Origin: Wenzhouxiangella sp.
GTDB lineage: Bacteria > Pseudomonadota > Gammaproteobacteria > Xanthomonadales > Wenzhouxiangellaceae
Direction of reading: 5' to 3'
DNA length: 5,720 nt
Assembly: GCA_007135355.1 (NCBI GenBank)
Contig: SLJA01000031.1
Coordinates: 1-5,720, forward strand
The notes beneath the pieces are model-generated. The model was not told where the DNA came from. It searched no databases and saw nothing but the letters and a program-made list of their open reading frames with translations. Positions 1 through 5,232 of this stretch are shown here, one piece after another. The stretch's first letter is position 1. Each line of letters opens with the position of its first letter. The translations under genes and the position numbers were made by a program.

Positions 1-296
1 CGCTCGGCCTCCTCCTGCCGCAGTTGCTCCTGACGCTGTTGTTCCTGTCTTTCCTGCTCCTGACGCGCTTGCTCCCGGCGCTCTGCCGCTTCCCGACGCT
101 GCTCGGCCTCGCGCTGCGCTACGATCGGGCCCATGTCAACCAGAGTGACCTGGACCGGTGGCATTTCCCGTTCGAACGGCTGCCAGTTCCAGCCTCCCAC
201 CACGAGCAATCCGACCATCAGCGCGTGCACAAGCAGAGCCAGCCCCAGCGCCTGGGCCTGCTCCTTGAGTTCCTGCTTGCGCGCTTGACTGATCAT
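1..296 (-). CDS. tolA: TolA, N-terminal part (runs off the left edge)
   Basis: This is the inner-membrane protein of the Tol-Pal envelope system, which spans the periplasm and couples the TolQ-TolR proton motor to TolB and Pal at the outer membrane. About 98 codons are visible. A short charged cytoplasmic leader (MISQARKQELKEQ) is followed by one membrane segment at about residues 16-36 with the histidine (H24) expected in TolA/TonB-type anchors. From about residue 60 a long helical, coiled-coil-like stretch begins, very rich in Glu, Gln and Arg (RQEQ-type repeats), matching the start of TolA domain II. The C-terminal domain lies outside the window. The start at 296 is the only nearby ATG in frame and gives the right leader length, but no clear Shine-Dalgarno precedes it. 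It follows tolR in the same direction after an unusually long 183-bp gap filled by an inverted repeat. The identity rests on topology, composition and position after tolQR. Confidence 0.9.
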   Translation of the reverse strand, partial: MISQARKQELKEQAQALGLALLVHALMVGLLVVGGWNWQPFEREMPPVQVTLVDMGPIVAQREAEQRREAAERREQARQEQERQEQQRQEQLRQEEAE

Positions 297-479
297 GATG
301 AAAACGCGTTCAAACCGCGGATGAACGCGGATAAACGCAGATAAACCCCGATTCAGTGAAGAGCCCCCAATATAAAGGGCAGAAATTCCATGAACACCTG
401 CTCTTCTTATCCGCGTTCATCTGCGTTCATCCGCGGTACCTTATTGATTGCCTGCACGCTCGGCAGGTTCCGTGCGCGC
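297..479. other. tolR-tolA intergenic region
   Basis: This 183-bp spacer separates two genes that usually lie close together. Most of it is the inverted repeat at 315-436. The tolR-proximal remainder (437-479) holds only a weak 5-bp hairpin (CCTGC at 451-455 with GCAGG at 463-467) without a T-run. I see no coding potential beyond chance reading frames through the repeat and no recognisable promoter or intrinsic terminator. Confidence 0.7.
315..436. repeat. Inverted repeat built of 10-bp units, in the tolR-tolA gap
   Basis: Two 30-bp arms, 315-344 and 407-436, are inverted copies matching at 27 of 30 positions and separated by 62 bp. Each arm lies in an array of three 10-bp units of consensus CGCRGATRAA (left 316-325, 326-335, 336-345; right, read on the minus strand, 435-426, 425-416, 415-406). 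All three mismatches are A/G transitions; in the minus-strand (tol) transcript two become G-U pairs and one is A-C. A further perfect 7-bp pair lies inside (GAAGAGC 358-364 with GCTCTTC 400-406). Outermost are CCGCGG palindromes at 315-320 and 431-436. This is seen directly. It resembles dispersed intergenic repeats of GC-rich bacteria, but I cannot assign a named family. No transposase is present and no target-site duplication is obvious. Confidence 0.85.
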
Positions 480-902
480 TCAGGGTTCCGGGTCGCCAAT
501 CAGGCCGACCGAGGCCACACCGGCCCGCTGCAGATGAACCATGGCGCTGTAGATGAACTGGTAAGGAACGTCACGGTCGCCGCTGACGGTCACCTGGAGC
601 TGCGGGTTGCGCTCGGCGATGGCGCCGACCACCTGGGTCAGAGTCTCACCGTCGACCAGTTGCGGCGCGTCACCGGTATCGAGAAAGAAATCACCGCTGC
701 GGGTCACGGTCACCAACAGCGGATCACCACGGTCGGTCATGGGCTCGGCGGCCCCCACCGGCAACTCGACTTCCACCCCGAGATTCATCAGCGGAGCAGT
801 AATCATGAAAATGATCAGCAGCACCAGCATGACGTCGATGTAGGGCACGACATTCATTTCCGACATGCGCTTGCGGCGGCGCCGGATGTGAGTTTCCGAC
901 AT
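480..902 (-). CDS. tolR: TolR, Tol-Pal system proton-channel subunit
   Basis: This 140-residue protein matches the usual TolR length of about 142. It is an ExbD/TolR-family inner-membrane protein that, with TolQ, forms the proton-driven motor energising TolA. A basic cytoplasmic leader (RRRRKRMSEMN) precedes a single membrane helix at about residues 20-40, reading NVVPYIDVMLVLLIIFM. It carries the conserved proton-pathway aspartate D23, the same number as in E. coli. The remainder is the periplasmic domain, ending at GDPEP. The ATG at 902 lies 5 nt after the tolQ stop and is preceded by an AGGAAAAGG purine stretch inside the end of tolQ, so coupled translation is likely. Downstream lies the long repeat-bearing gap before tolA. 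The family assignment is secure. Confidence 0.97.
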   Translation of the reverse strand: MSETHIRRRRKRMSEMNVVPYIDVMLVLLIIFMITAPLMNLGVEVELPVGAAEPMTDRGDPLLVTVTRSGDFFLDTGDAPQLVDGETLTQVVGAIAERNPQLQVTVSGDRDVPYQFIYSAMVHLQRAGVASVGLIGDPEP

Positions 903-907
903 GACGC

Positions 908-1603
908 CTACGCCTTTTCCTGCAGGCGCCGCGCCTGGCGGCCAAGAATGGAGGCGAACTCTTCCTTGAAATTGTCGTAGCGGACTTCCAGCTGATCCAC
1001 TTGCGAAGAGAACTTGTTGAAGGCAATCACGGCGGGAATGGCAGCGAACAACCCCATCGCCGTGGCAATCAACGCTTCCGAGATACCCGGCGCGACCATG
1101 GCGATGGTGGCGGTATGGGCACCGGCCAGGCCGCGGAAAGAATTCATAATGCCCCAGACGGTGCCGAACAGACCGATATAGGGGCTGACCGAACCCACCG
1201 TGGCCAAGAAACTGAGCTGGTTCTCCAGCCGGTCCAACTCCCGGGTCAGGGCCACGCGCATGGCGCGCTGGGCGCTGCTGGTGACCGCGTCGGGATTGAT
1301 CTGGCGATCTTCCCGCGCCCGCGAAAACTCGCGAAAACCGGCCTCGAAAATCGACTCCAGTCCTTCCCGGCCGGCGCTGTTGCCGGCCACCTTGTCATAT
1401 AGCTGGCCCAGGTCGGCGCCGGACCAGAACTTGTCCTCGAAATCGGTGGCGCGGCTCTGGGCACGAGCCAGCATCTGGCGCTTGCGGAAGATCACCATCC
1501 ACGATGCGACCGAGGCCAGCACGAGCAGGAGCATGACCCCCTGCACCAGCAGGGAGGCCTCCATGATCAATTCCCAGATTTGCAGCTGTTCGCTTGAATG
1601 CAT
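908..1603 (-). CDS. tolQ: TolQ, Tol-Pal system proton-channel subunit
   Basis: This 231-residue ExbB/TolQ-family inner-membrane protein is essentially the length of E. coli TolQ (230). It surrounds TolR and uses the proton motive force to drive TolA during outer-membrane constriction and lipid maintenance. Three membrane segments are visible, at about residues 16-38, 131-157 and 168-195, with a cytoplasmic loop between the first and second. The family core TVGSVSPYIGLFGTVWGIM is present. Two channel threonines are kept, T148 and T181, corresponding to E. coli T145 and T178. The ATG at 1603 is 6 nt after the ybgC stop, with AAGGGAAC (1620-1613) as a somewhat distant ribosome binding site. M14 (MEASLLVQG) is a possible later start, but the upstream start gives the normal N-terminal length. 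Confidence 0.97.
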   Translation of the reverse strand: MHSSEQLQIWELIMEASLLVQGVMLLLVLASVASWMVIFRKRQMLARAQSRATDFEDKFWSGADLGQLYDKVAGNSAGREGLESIFEAGFREFSRAREDRQINPDAVTSSAQRAMRVALTRELDRLENQLSFLATVGSVSPYIGLFGTVWGIMNSFRGLAGAHTATIAMVAPGISEALIATAMGLFAAIPAVIAFNKFSSQVDQLEVRYDNFKEEFASILGRQARRLQEKA

Positions 1604-1609
1604 TGATGC

Positions 1610-2047
1610 CTAGTTCCCTTGGAAATCCTTGATCGCCGCGCGCAGAGCGGGCGGCATTCTCGTTGGCCGAAAACTTCCGGCGTCCAGGCAAGCGATGGCA
1701 ACTTGCCCCGCAACCAGCAGCCGTCCATCCCCACGCCAAACCTGCTGCGCCATGGACATGGAGGCAGCGCGAAGCGCTTCGACGGTGACGCTGACCGCAA
1801 GTTCATCTTCCAGGCGGGCCGGGGCCAAAAAATTCACCGTCACCGAGGTCACCACGAACAGGCAGCCGTGACGCTGGCGCAGGTCGACCTGCGGATATCC
1901 CAGGTCCAGCAACCAGTCCGAACGCGCCCGCTCCATGAAGTTCAGATAGCGCGAGTGGTAAACCACCCCACCGGCATCGGTATCCTCCCAGTAGACCCGG
2001 TAGCGGGAGACGCGCCCCTGAATGCCCACTCCATCTGGCCGGCTCAC
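1610..2047 (-). CDS. ybgC: YbgC, acyl-CoA thioesterase of the Tol-Pal cluster
   Basis: This 145-residue cytoplasmic hotdog-fold (4HBT family) protein is predicted to hydrolyse acyl-CoA thioesters; it is the standard first gene of tol-pal clusters, though its link to envelope function is not fully settled. The signature YWEDTDAGGVVYHSRYLNFM at residues 19-38 contains the catalytic aspartate, D24 here (D18 in E. coli), followed by the conserved ERAR. The start is a GTG at 2047 whose GTGA overlaps the ruvB stop, preceded by GGCGGA at short spacing. A second in-frame GTG lies at codon 7, but it has no better binding site. It sits between ruvB and tolQ, as in Pseudomonas-type clusters, so the tol genes are probably partly expressed by read-through from ruv. 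Confidence 0.95.
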   Translation of the reverse strand: MSRPDGVGIQGRVSRYRVYWEDTDAGGVVYHSRYLNFMERARSDWLLDLGYPQVDLRQRHGCLFVVTSVTVNFLAPARLEDELAVSVTVEALRAASMSMAQQVWRGDGRLLVAGQVAIACLDAGSFRPTRMPPALRAAIKDFQGN

Positions 2048-3099
2048 GAATCCGCCGAGTCGTTCAGACCTGAAAACAAGTCGCCGCCGGGTCGATCCGG
2101 CGGGCTCAAACCAAAATGACGCCAGGTCGACGCCGTCGCCATGCGCCCGCGAGCCGTGCGCACCAGATAGCCCTCCTGGATCAGAAAAGGTTCGATCACG
2201 TCTTCAATCGTGCCGCGCTCTTCCGACAGAGAGGCGGCCAGACTTTCCACACCCACCGGCCCGCCGCCGAAATGCTCGATCAAAACCTTCAGCAAGCGCC
2301 GATCCATGGTGTCGAAACCGCGCCGGTCCACCTGCATCATCTCCAGCGCCCGCGACGCGACTTCGCCGCTGATGCGCCCGTCGGCACGGACCTGGGCATA
2401 GTCGCGCACGCGCCGCAGCAGACGGTTGGCAATCCGCGGCGTGCCGCGCGCGCGACGGGCGATCTCCTCAGCGCCTGATTCTTCAGCCTCGATCTCGAGA
2501 ATGCCGGCCGAGCGGCCGACGATACGGGACAGGTCCTCAACGCCGTAGAACTCCAACCGCTCGACGATGCCGAAACGGTCGCGCAGTGGCGAGGTCAGCA
2601 AGCCGGCACGAGTCGTGGCGCCAACCAGGGTGAAGCGCGGCAGATCCAGCTGGATCGATCGCGCCGCTGGCCCCTCACCGATGATGATGTCGATGCGGTA
2701 ATCCTCCATGGCCGGGTACAGCACTTCCTCGACCACCGGGCTCAAACGGTGGATTTCATCGATGAACAGGACATCGCCCGGCTCAAGATTGGTCAGCAGC
2801 GCGGCCAGGTCGCCGGCTCGCTCCAACACCGGCCCGGAGGTCTGGCGCAGGTTGGTGCCCATCTCGGTTGCGATCACGTGGGCCAGGGTGGTCTTGCCCA
2901 AGCCTGGCGGACCGAAGATCAACACGTGGTCCAGGGCCTCATGGCGCTTGCGCGCCGATTCCAGGTAAATCGACAGGCGCTCTTTCATGGTCGCCTGGCC
3001 GATATATTCAGCCAGACGCCTGGGACGCAGGCTCTCTTCGATGCGACCTTCTTCGGGTGCGGCGGCGGCGGTGATCAGGCGCGAGGAGTCCACGCTCAA
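2044..3099 (-). CDS. ruvB: RuvB, Holliday junction branch-migration ATPase
   Basis: RuvB is the hexameric AAA+ motor that, loaded by RuvA, pumps DNA through Holliday junctions during recombinational repair. At 351 residues it is slightly longer than E. coli RuvB (336), mostly through a tail ending DLFSGLNDSADS. Motifs seen are Walker A GPPGLGKTT (63-71), Walker B LFIDE (111-115), sensor 1 GATTRAG (160-166), PLRDRFG with arginine finger R175, and sensor 2 GTPRIANRLLRR, followed by the C-terminal winged-helix region. The start is uncertain. A TTG at 3099 overlaps the ruvA stop as TTGA and gives MSVDSSRLI, while an in-frame GTG two codons later (3093) gives a product two residues shorter. No in-frame ATG lies near, so a non-ATG start coupled to ruvA is very likely. 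All catalytic motifs are intact. Confidence 0.97.
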   Translation of the reverse strand: MSVDSSRLITAAAAPEEGRIEESLRPRRLAEYIGQATMKERLSIYLESARKRHEALDHVLIFGPPGLGKTTLAHVIATEMGTNLRQTSGPVLERAGDLAALLTNLEPGDVLFIDEIHRLSPVVEEVLYPAMEDYRIDIIIGEGPAARSIQLDLPRFTLVGATTRAGLLTSPLRDRFGIVERLEFYGVEDLSRIVGRSAGILEIEAEESGAEEIARRARGTPRIANRLLRRVRDYAQVRADGRISGEVASRALEMMQVDRRGFDTMDRRLLKVLIEHFGGGPVGVESLAASLSEERGTIEDVIEPFLIQEGYLVRTARGRMATASTWRHFGLSPPDRPGGDLFSGLNDSADS

Positions 3100-3680
3100 C
3101 CACTCATTTTCTTCTTCAGGGCCGAACGGATCAGGGCCTCGGCCGACTGATCCGGTGATTCGACGGCACGCACCATCTTCAGCGCCTCGGCGGCCGAGTA
3201 GCCCAACGCCGTCAGGGCCGCACGGGCCTCGGCGGCGGCGTCGGCCGGGGCCGCGGCGCCACCCTGCCCGCCCGGCAGATCGCTCAGCCGCCCGCGCATT
3301 TCCAGTAACAAGCGCTCGGCGGTTTTCTTGCCGATGCCGGGCAATCGGGTCAGGGCCTGGGCATCGCCGGCCTCGACCATCAAGGCGAACTCATCGCTGC
3401 TGACCCCGGACAGAATCGCCATGGCCAAACGCGGCCCCACGCCAGAGACCTTCAGCAGCGCGCGAAACAGGACGCGATCACCCGCATGCAGAAAGCCGTA
3501 CAGCGTATGCGCGTCCTCACGCACGATCAGCTGGGTCAGCAGGGTGACCGTCTCACCCAGCGCGGGCAATTTATCGAACACCGACAGCGGCGCCTCGACC
3601 TCATAGCCAACGCCACCCACATCCACCAGCAACTGTGGCGGCTGGCGCTCGAGCAAAATGCCGTGCAGGCGTCCGATCAT
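3096..3680 (-). CDS. ruvA: RuvA, Holliday junction-binding protein
   Basis: RuvA binds four-way junctions as a tetramer and loads RuvB. The chosen ATG at 3680 gives 194 residues beginning MIGRLHG, the standard family start (E. coli 203 residues). The frame is open further upstream inside ruvC, but that would add 25 residues unlike RuvA. The OB-fold domain I spans about 1-63. The acidic pin E55-D56 lies in REDAHTLYGF, at the same numbers as in E. coli. Two helix-hairpin-helix motifs follow (VSGVGPRLA at 78-86 and LPGIGKKTAE at 113-122). A Gly/Ala-rich flexible linker at about 136-150 leads to the RuvB-contacting domain III. The start is 7 nt after the ruvC stop without a strong Shine-Dalgarno, suggesting translational coupling. 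The stop overlaps ruvB. Confidence 0.97.
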   Translation of the reverse strand: MIGRLHGILLERQPPQLLVDVGGVGYEVEAPLSVFDKLPALGETVTLLTQLIVREDAHTLYGFLHAGDRVLFRALLKVSGVGPRLAMAILSGVSSDEFALMVEAGDAQALTRLPGIGKKTAERLLLEMRGRLSDLPGGQGGAAAPADAAAEARAALTALGYSAAEALKMVRAVESPDQSAEALIRSALKKKMSG

Positions 3681-3687
3681 GAGCGCA

Positions 3688-4176
3688 TCATCGCATGACC
3701 AGGCCTGCCGGCAGCCGTGCAGCGGTCTGCGCCGTATGCAGATGACACAGGGCAACCGCCAGCGCGTCGGCGGCGTCTTCAGCCGGCACTTCGCTGAGTT
3801 TCAGTAGCACTCGAATCATGTGTTGCACCTGCTCCTTGGCCGCGCCGCCGCGCCCGACAATGGCCTGTTTGACCGCGCGCGGGGCGTATTCATGGACTTC
3901 CAGACCGGCTGCCACGGCAGCACAGACCGCCGCCCCACGGGCTTGACCCAGTTTGATCGCGGCCTGGGCGTTGCGGCTCATGAACACGGTCTCGACTGCT
4001 GCAATATCAGGACGGAAACGTTCTATCAAGCTGCCCACTTCAACAAAAATCCGCCCCAAGCGCTCCGGCATCGGCCCGTCTCCCAGGCGTAGCGACTCGG
4101 CATGAATCAACCGCTCACCATCGATGATGCCGATGCCGGTGATGCGCGAGCCGGGGTCGAGGCCGAGGATTCTCAT
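3688..4176 (-). CDS. ruvC: RuvC, Holliday junction resolvase
   Basis: RuvC is the dimeric, metal-dependent endonuclease (RNase H-like fold) that cuts Holliday junctions symmetrically. It has 162 residues against 173 in E. coli, the difference being mainly a shorter C-terminal tail. All four catalytic acidic residues are visible: D7 (LGLDPGSRITG), E62 (AVETVFM), D134 and D137 (EDAADALAVA). The DNA-contacting lysines K103 and K114 and the QVQHM segment are also kept. The ATG at 4176 gives the family N-terminus MRILGLDPG directly. The sequence before it (GTCAGCAAAA) has no obvious Shine-Dalgarno, and a G-tract inverted repeat lies just upstream. It starts the tightly packed ruvC-to-tolR block. 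Confidence 0.97.
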   Translation of the reverse strand: MRILGLDPGSRITGIGIIDGERLIHAESLRLGDGPMPERLGRIFVEVGSLIERFRPDIAAVETVFMSRNAQAAIKLGQARGAAVCAAVAAGLEVHEYAPRAVKQAIVGRGGAAKEQVQHMIRVLLKLSEVPAEDAADALAVALCHLHTAQTAARLPAGLVMR

Positions 4177-4190
4177 TTTTGCTGACGCAA

Positions 4191-4258
4191 GGGGTTCAGG
4201 GTTCAGGGTTCAGGGGCGAAGGGTTACGGGTTACGGGTTACGGGGCTCGGGGTTGGGG
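4191..4258 (+). repeat. Ten-tract G-rich heptad array with quadruplex potential
   Basis: The plus strand has ten runs of three or four G in 68 bp. The first four (4191-4216) are separated by TTCA three times, forming GGGTTCA heptads. CGAA (4217-4220) then links to four more (4221-4245) separated by TTAC three times, forming GGGTTAC heptads. Two further GGGG runs follow at 4249-4252 and 4255-4258. Each block of four satisfies the usual G-quadruplex pattern (four runs of at least three G, loops of four) and resembles telomere-type repeats. The G-rich strand is the template strand for ruvC transcription. The sequence is direct observation; folding in the cell is inference. Confidence 0.85.
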
Positions 4259-4315
4259 AAAGAGCCCCAGCTTGGCGCCTGATTCCCTGAAACCTGAACC
4301 CTGAAACCTGAACCC
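4192..4315. repeat. Inverted repeat enclosing the G-tract array
   Basis: The left arm 4192-4214 (three GGGTTCA heptads plus GG) is complementary to 4293-4315 at 22 of 23 positions, the mismatch being G4201 opposite A4306. The arms are 78 bp apart. The right side, read on the minus strand, alternates GGGTTCA and GGTTTCA-like units. A nested 7-bp perfect hairpin lies inside, GGGGCTC (4242-4248) with GAGCCCC (4262-4268). In the yebC-ruv transcript this would fold as a long stem ending 15 nt before the ruvC start codon. No T-run follows, which argues against an intrinsic terminator. Confidence 0.85.
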
Positions 4316-4326
4316 GCGTCATTCCC

Positions 4327-5064
4327 TTACTCATACGCCTCAGCCGGAATATCCGCGTTCGACCACACGTCCTGCGTGTCGTCCAGGTCCTCCAGCATAT
4401 CCAGAAACTTGAGCACCTTCTGACCCGTCTCCAGGTCAACATCGACCAGCACGCTGGCGCGCTGGGTGACTTCGGCTTCGCCGTATTCCAGGCCAGCCGC
4501 GCGCAGGGCATCGCGCACGGCTTCGAAATCCTCCGGACCGGTCAGAACCTCCAGACTGCCATCGTCCTCGGTCACCACATCCTCGGCGCCGGCCTCCAGC
4601 GCGACCTCCATCACCGCATCTTCGCTGGTGCCGGGGGCGAAGCTGATCACGCCTTTCTTTTCAAACAAATAAGCCACCGAGCCGTCCGTGCCCAAGTTGC
4701 CGCCGTGCTTGGAAAACGCGTGACGCACCGCCGCCACGGTGCGGTTGCGGTTGTCGGTCAGGCAATCGACCATCACCGCCACGCCGCCGGGCGCGTAGCC
4801 CTCATAGCGGAGCTCCTCGTAGGATGCGCCTTCCAGCTCGCCGGTGGCTTTCTTGATGGCGCGTTCGATATTGTCCTTGGGCACATTGGCCGCATTGGCC
4901 CGGTCCACCGCCAGGCGCAGGCGTGGATTGGCGTCCGGGTCGCCGCCGCCTTCACGAGCCGCAACACTGATTTCGCGAATCAGGCGGGTGAAAATCTTGC
5001 CGCGCTTGGCATCCTGCGCCTTCTTGCGGTGCTGGATGTTGGCCCATTTACTGTGGCCTGCCAT
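4327..5064 (-). CDS. yebC: YebC/TACO1-family translation or regulatory factor
   Basis: This 245-residue cytoplasmic protein matches E. coli YebC (246). The family has been described both as DNA-binding regulators (PmpR type) and, more recently, as translation factors that relieve ribosome stalling, the mitochondrial relative being TACO1. The N-terminal hallmark MAGHSKWANIQHRKKAQDAK is complete, followed by GGGDPDANPRLR, the DNRNRTVAAVRHAFSKHGGN core and GSVAYLFEKKGVI. The C-terminal segment LEDLDDTQDVWSN is also typical. The start at 5064 is set by MAGHSKW and by GAGG (5075-5072) seven nt upstream; an in-frame ATG at 5103 would add 13 non-family residues. It lies upstream of ruvC in the same direction, as is common in gammaproteobacteria, and is separated from ruvC by the G-tract repeat. 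Confidence 0.96.
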   Translation of the reverse strand: MAGHSKWANIQHRKKAQDAKRGKIFTRLIREISVAAREGGGDPDANPRLRLAVDRANAANVPKDNIERAIKKATGELEGASYEELRYEGYAPGGVAVMVDCLTDNRNRTVAAVRHAFSKHGGNLGTDGSVAYLFEKKGVISFAPGTSEDAVMEVALEAGAEDVVTEDDGSLEVLTGPEDFEAVRDALRAAGLEYGEAEVTQRASVLVDVDLETGQKVLKFLDMLEDLDDTQDVWSNADIPAEAYE

Positions 5065-5232
5065 GGTTGAGCCTCGTCGATGATCTGCAAACTGAATCGA
5101 CATTTTAACTCAGCACCGGTTTCCAGCACCGAGGGCTGACCCCGGACGCCGCCGCGCGCGAAGCGGTTCAGCGCAGGCTCAGCTTGGCCGGTTAAACTGA
5201 GCGGCGAAAAAGACTCATCGCAAGGATTTCCA
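5065..5232. promoter_or_regulatory. Divergent intergenic region between yebC and the secreted-protein gene
   Basis: This 168-bp interval must hold the promoters of two divergently transcribed genes. Toward yebC, TAAAAT (5107-5102, minus strand) is a fair -10 candidate about 38 nt before the start codon, but no good -35 is seen at the right distance. Toward the right-hand gene, the AT-rich TTAAACT (5192-5198) is the only -10-like sequence, also without a convincing -35. An 8-bp direct repeat CAGCACCG occurs at 5111-5118 and 5124-5131, just upstream of the yebC -10 candidate, and could be an operator or chance. Confidence 0.35.
5222..5226 (+). promoter_or_regulatory. Ribosome binding site of the secreted-protein gene
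   Basis: AAGGA lies 6 nt before the ATG at 5233, a canonical Shine-Dalgarno spacing. It supports both the reality of this gene and the choice of start. Confidence 0.7.

Larger units (their letters stand above)
4177..4326. other. yebC-ruvC intergenic region
   Basis: This 150-bp spacer is dominated by the heptad/inverted-repeat element at 4191-4315. It would be the place for a ruvC promoter, but I see no convincing -35/-10 pair in the minus direction. Neither the 7-bp inner hairpin nor the long inverted repeat is followed by a T-run, so there is no classical intrinsic terminator for yebC. Confidence 0.6.

Noticed and set aside
24..344. Plus-strand open frame with a hydrophobic N-terminus opposite tolA
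   Set aside because: Its leucine-rich start is only the complement of the Gln/Glu/Arg-rich tolA coiled coil, and its end reads through the 10-bp repeat units. No ribosome binding site is seen.
315..436. Insertion sequence or MITE with target-site duplication
   Set aside because: The inverted arms fit, but I see no flanking direct duplication and no transposase remnant, so I keep it as an unclassified repeat.
3681..3755. An N-terminal extension of RuvA by 25 residues, from an ATG inside ruvC
   Set aside because: The extra residues overlap the ruvC coding end and do not resemble RuvA, while MIGRLHG at 3680 is the standard family start and gives matching residue numbers for the acidic pin.
4242..4268. 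Intrinsic terminator formed by GGGGCTC/GAGCCCC
   Set aside because: There is no T-run after the stem on either strand, so it does not fit the classical form.
4192..4315. CRISPR array
   Set aside because: The repeats are 7 bp and contiguous, with no unique spacers and no cas genes.
5065..5103. An upstream ATG extending YebC by 13 residues
   Set aside because: MAGHSKW is the near-universal YebC N-terminus and has a GAGG binding site at good spacing; the longer start does not.
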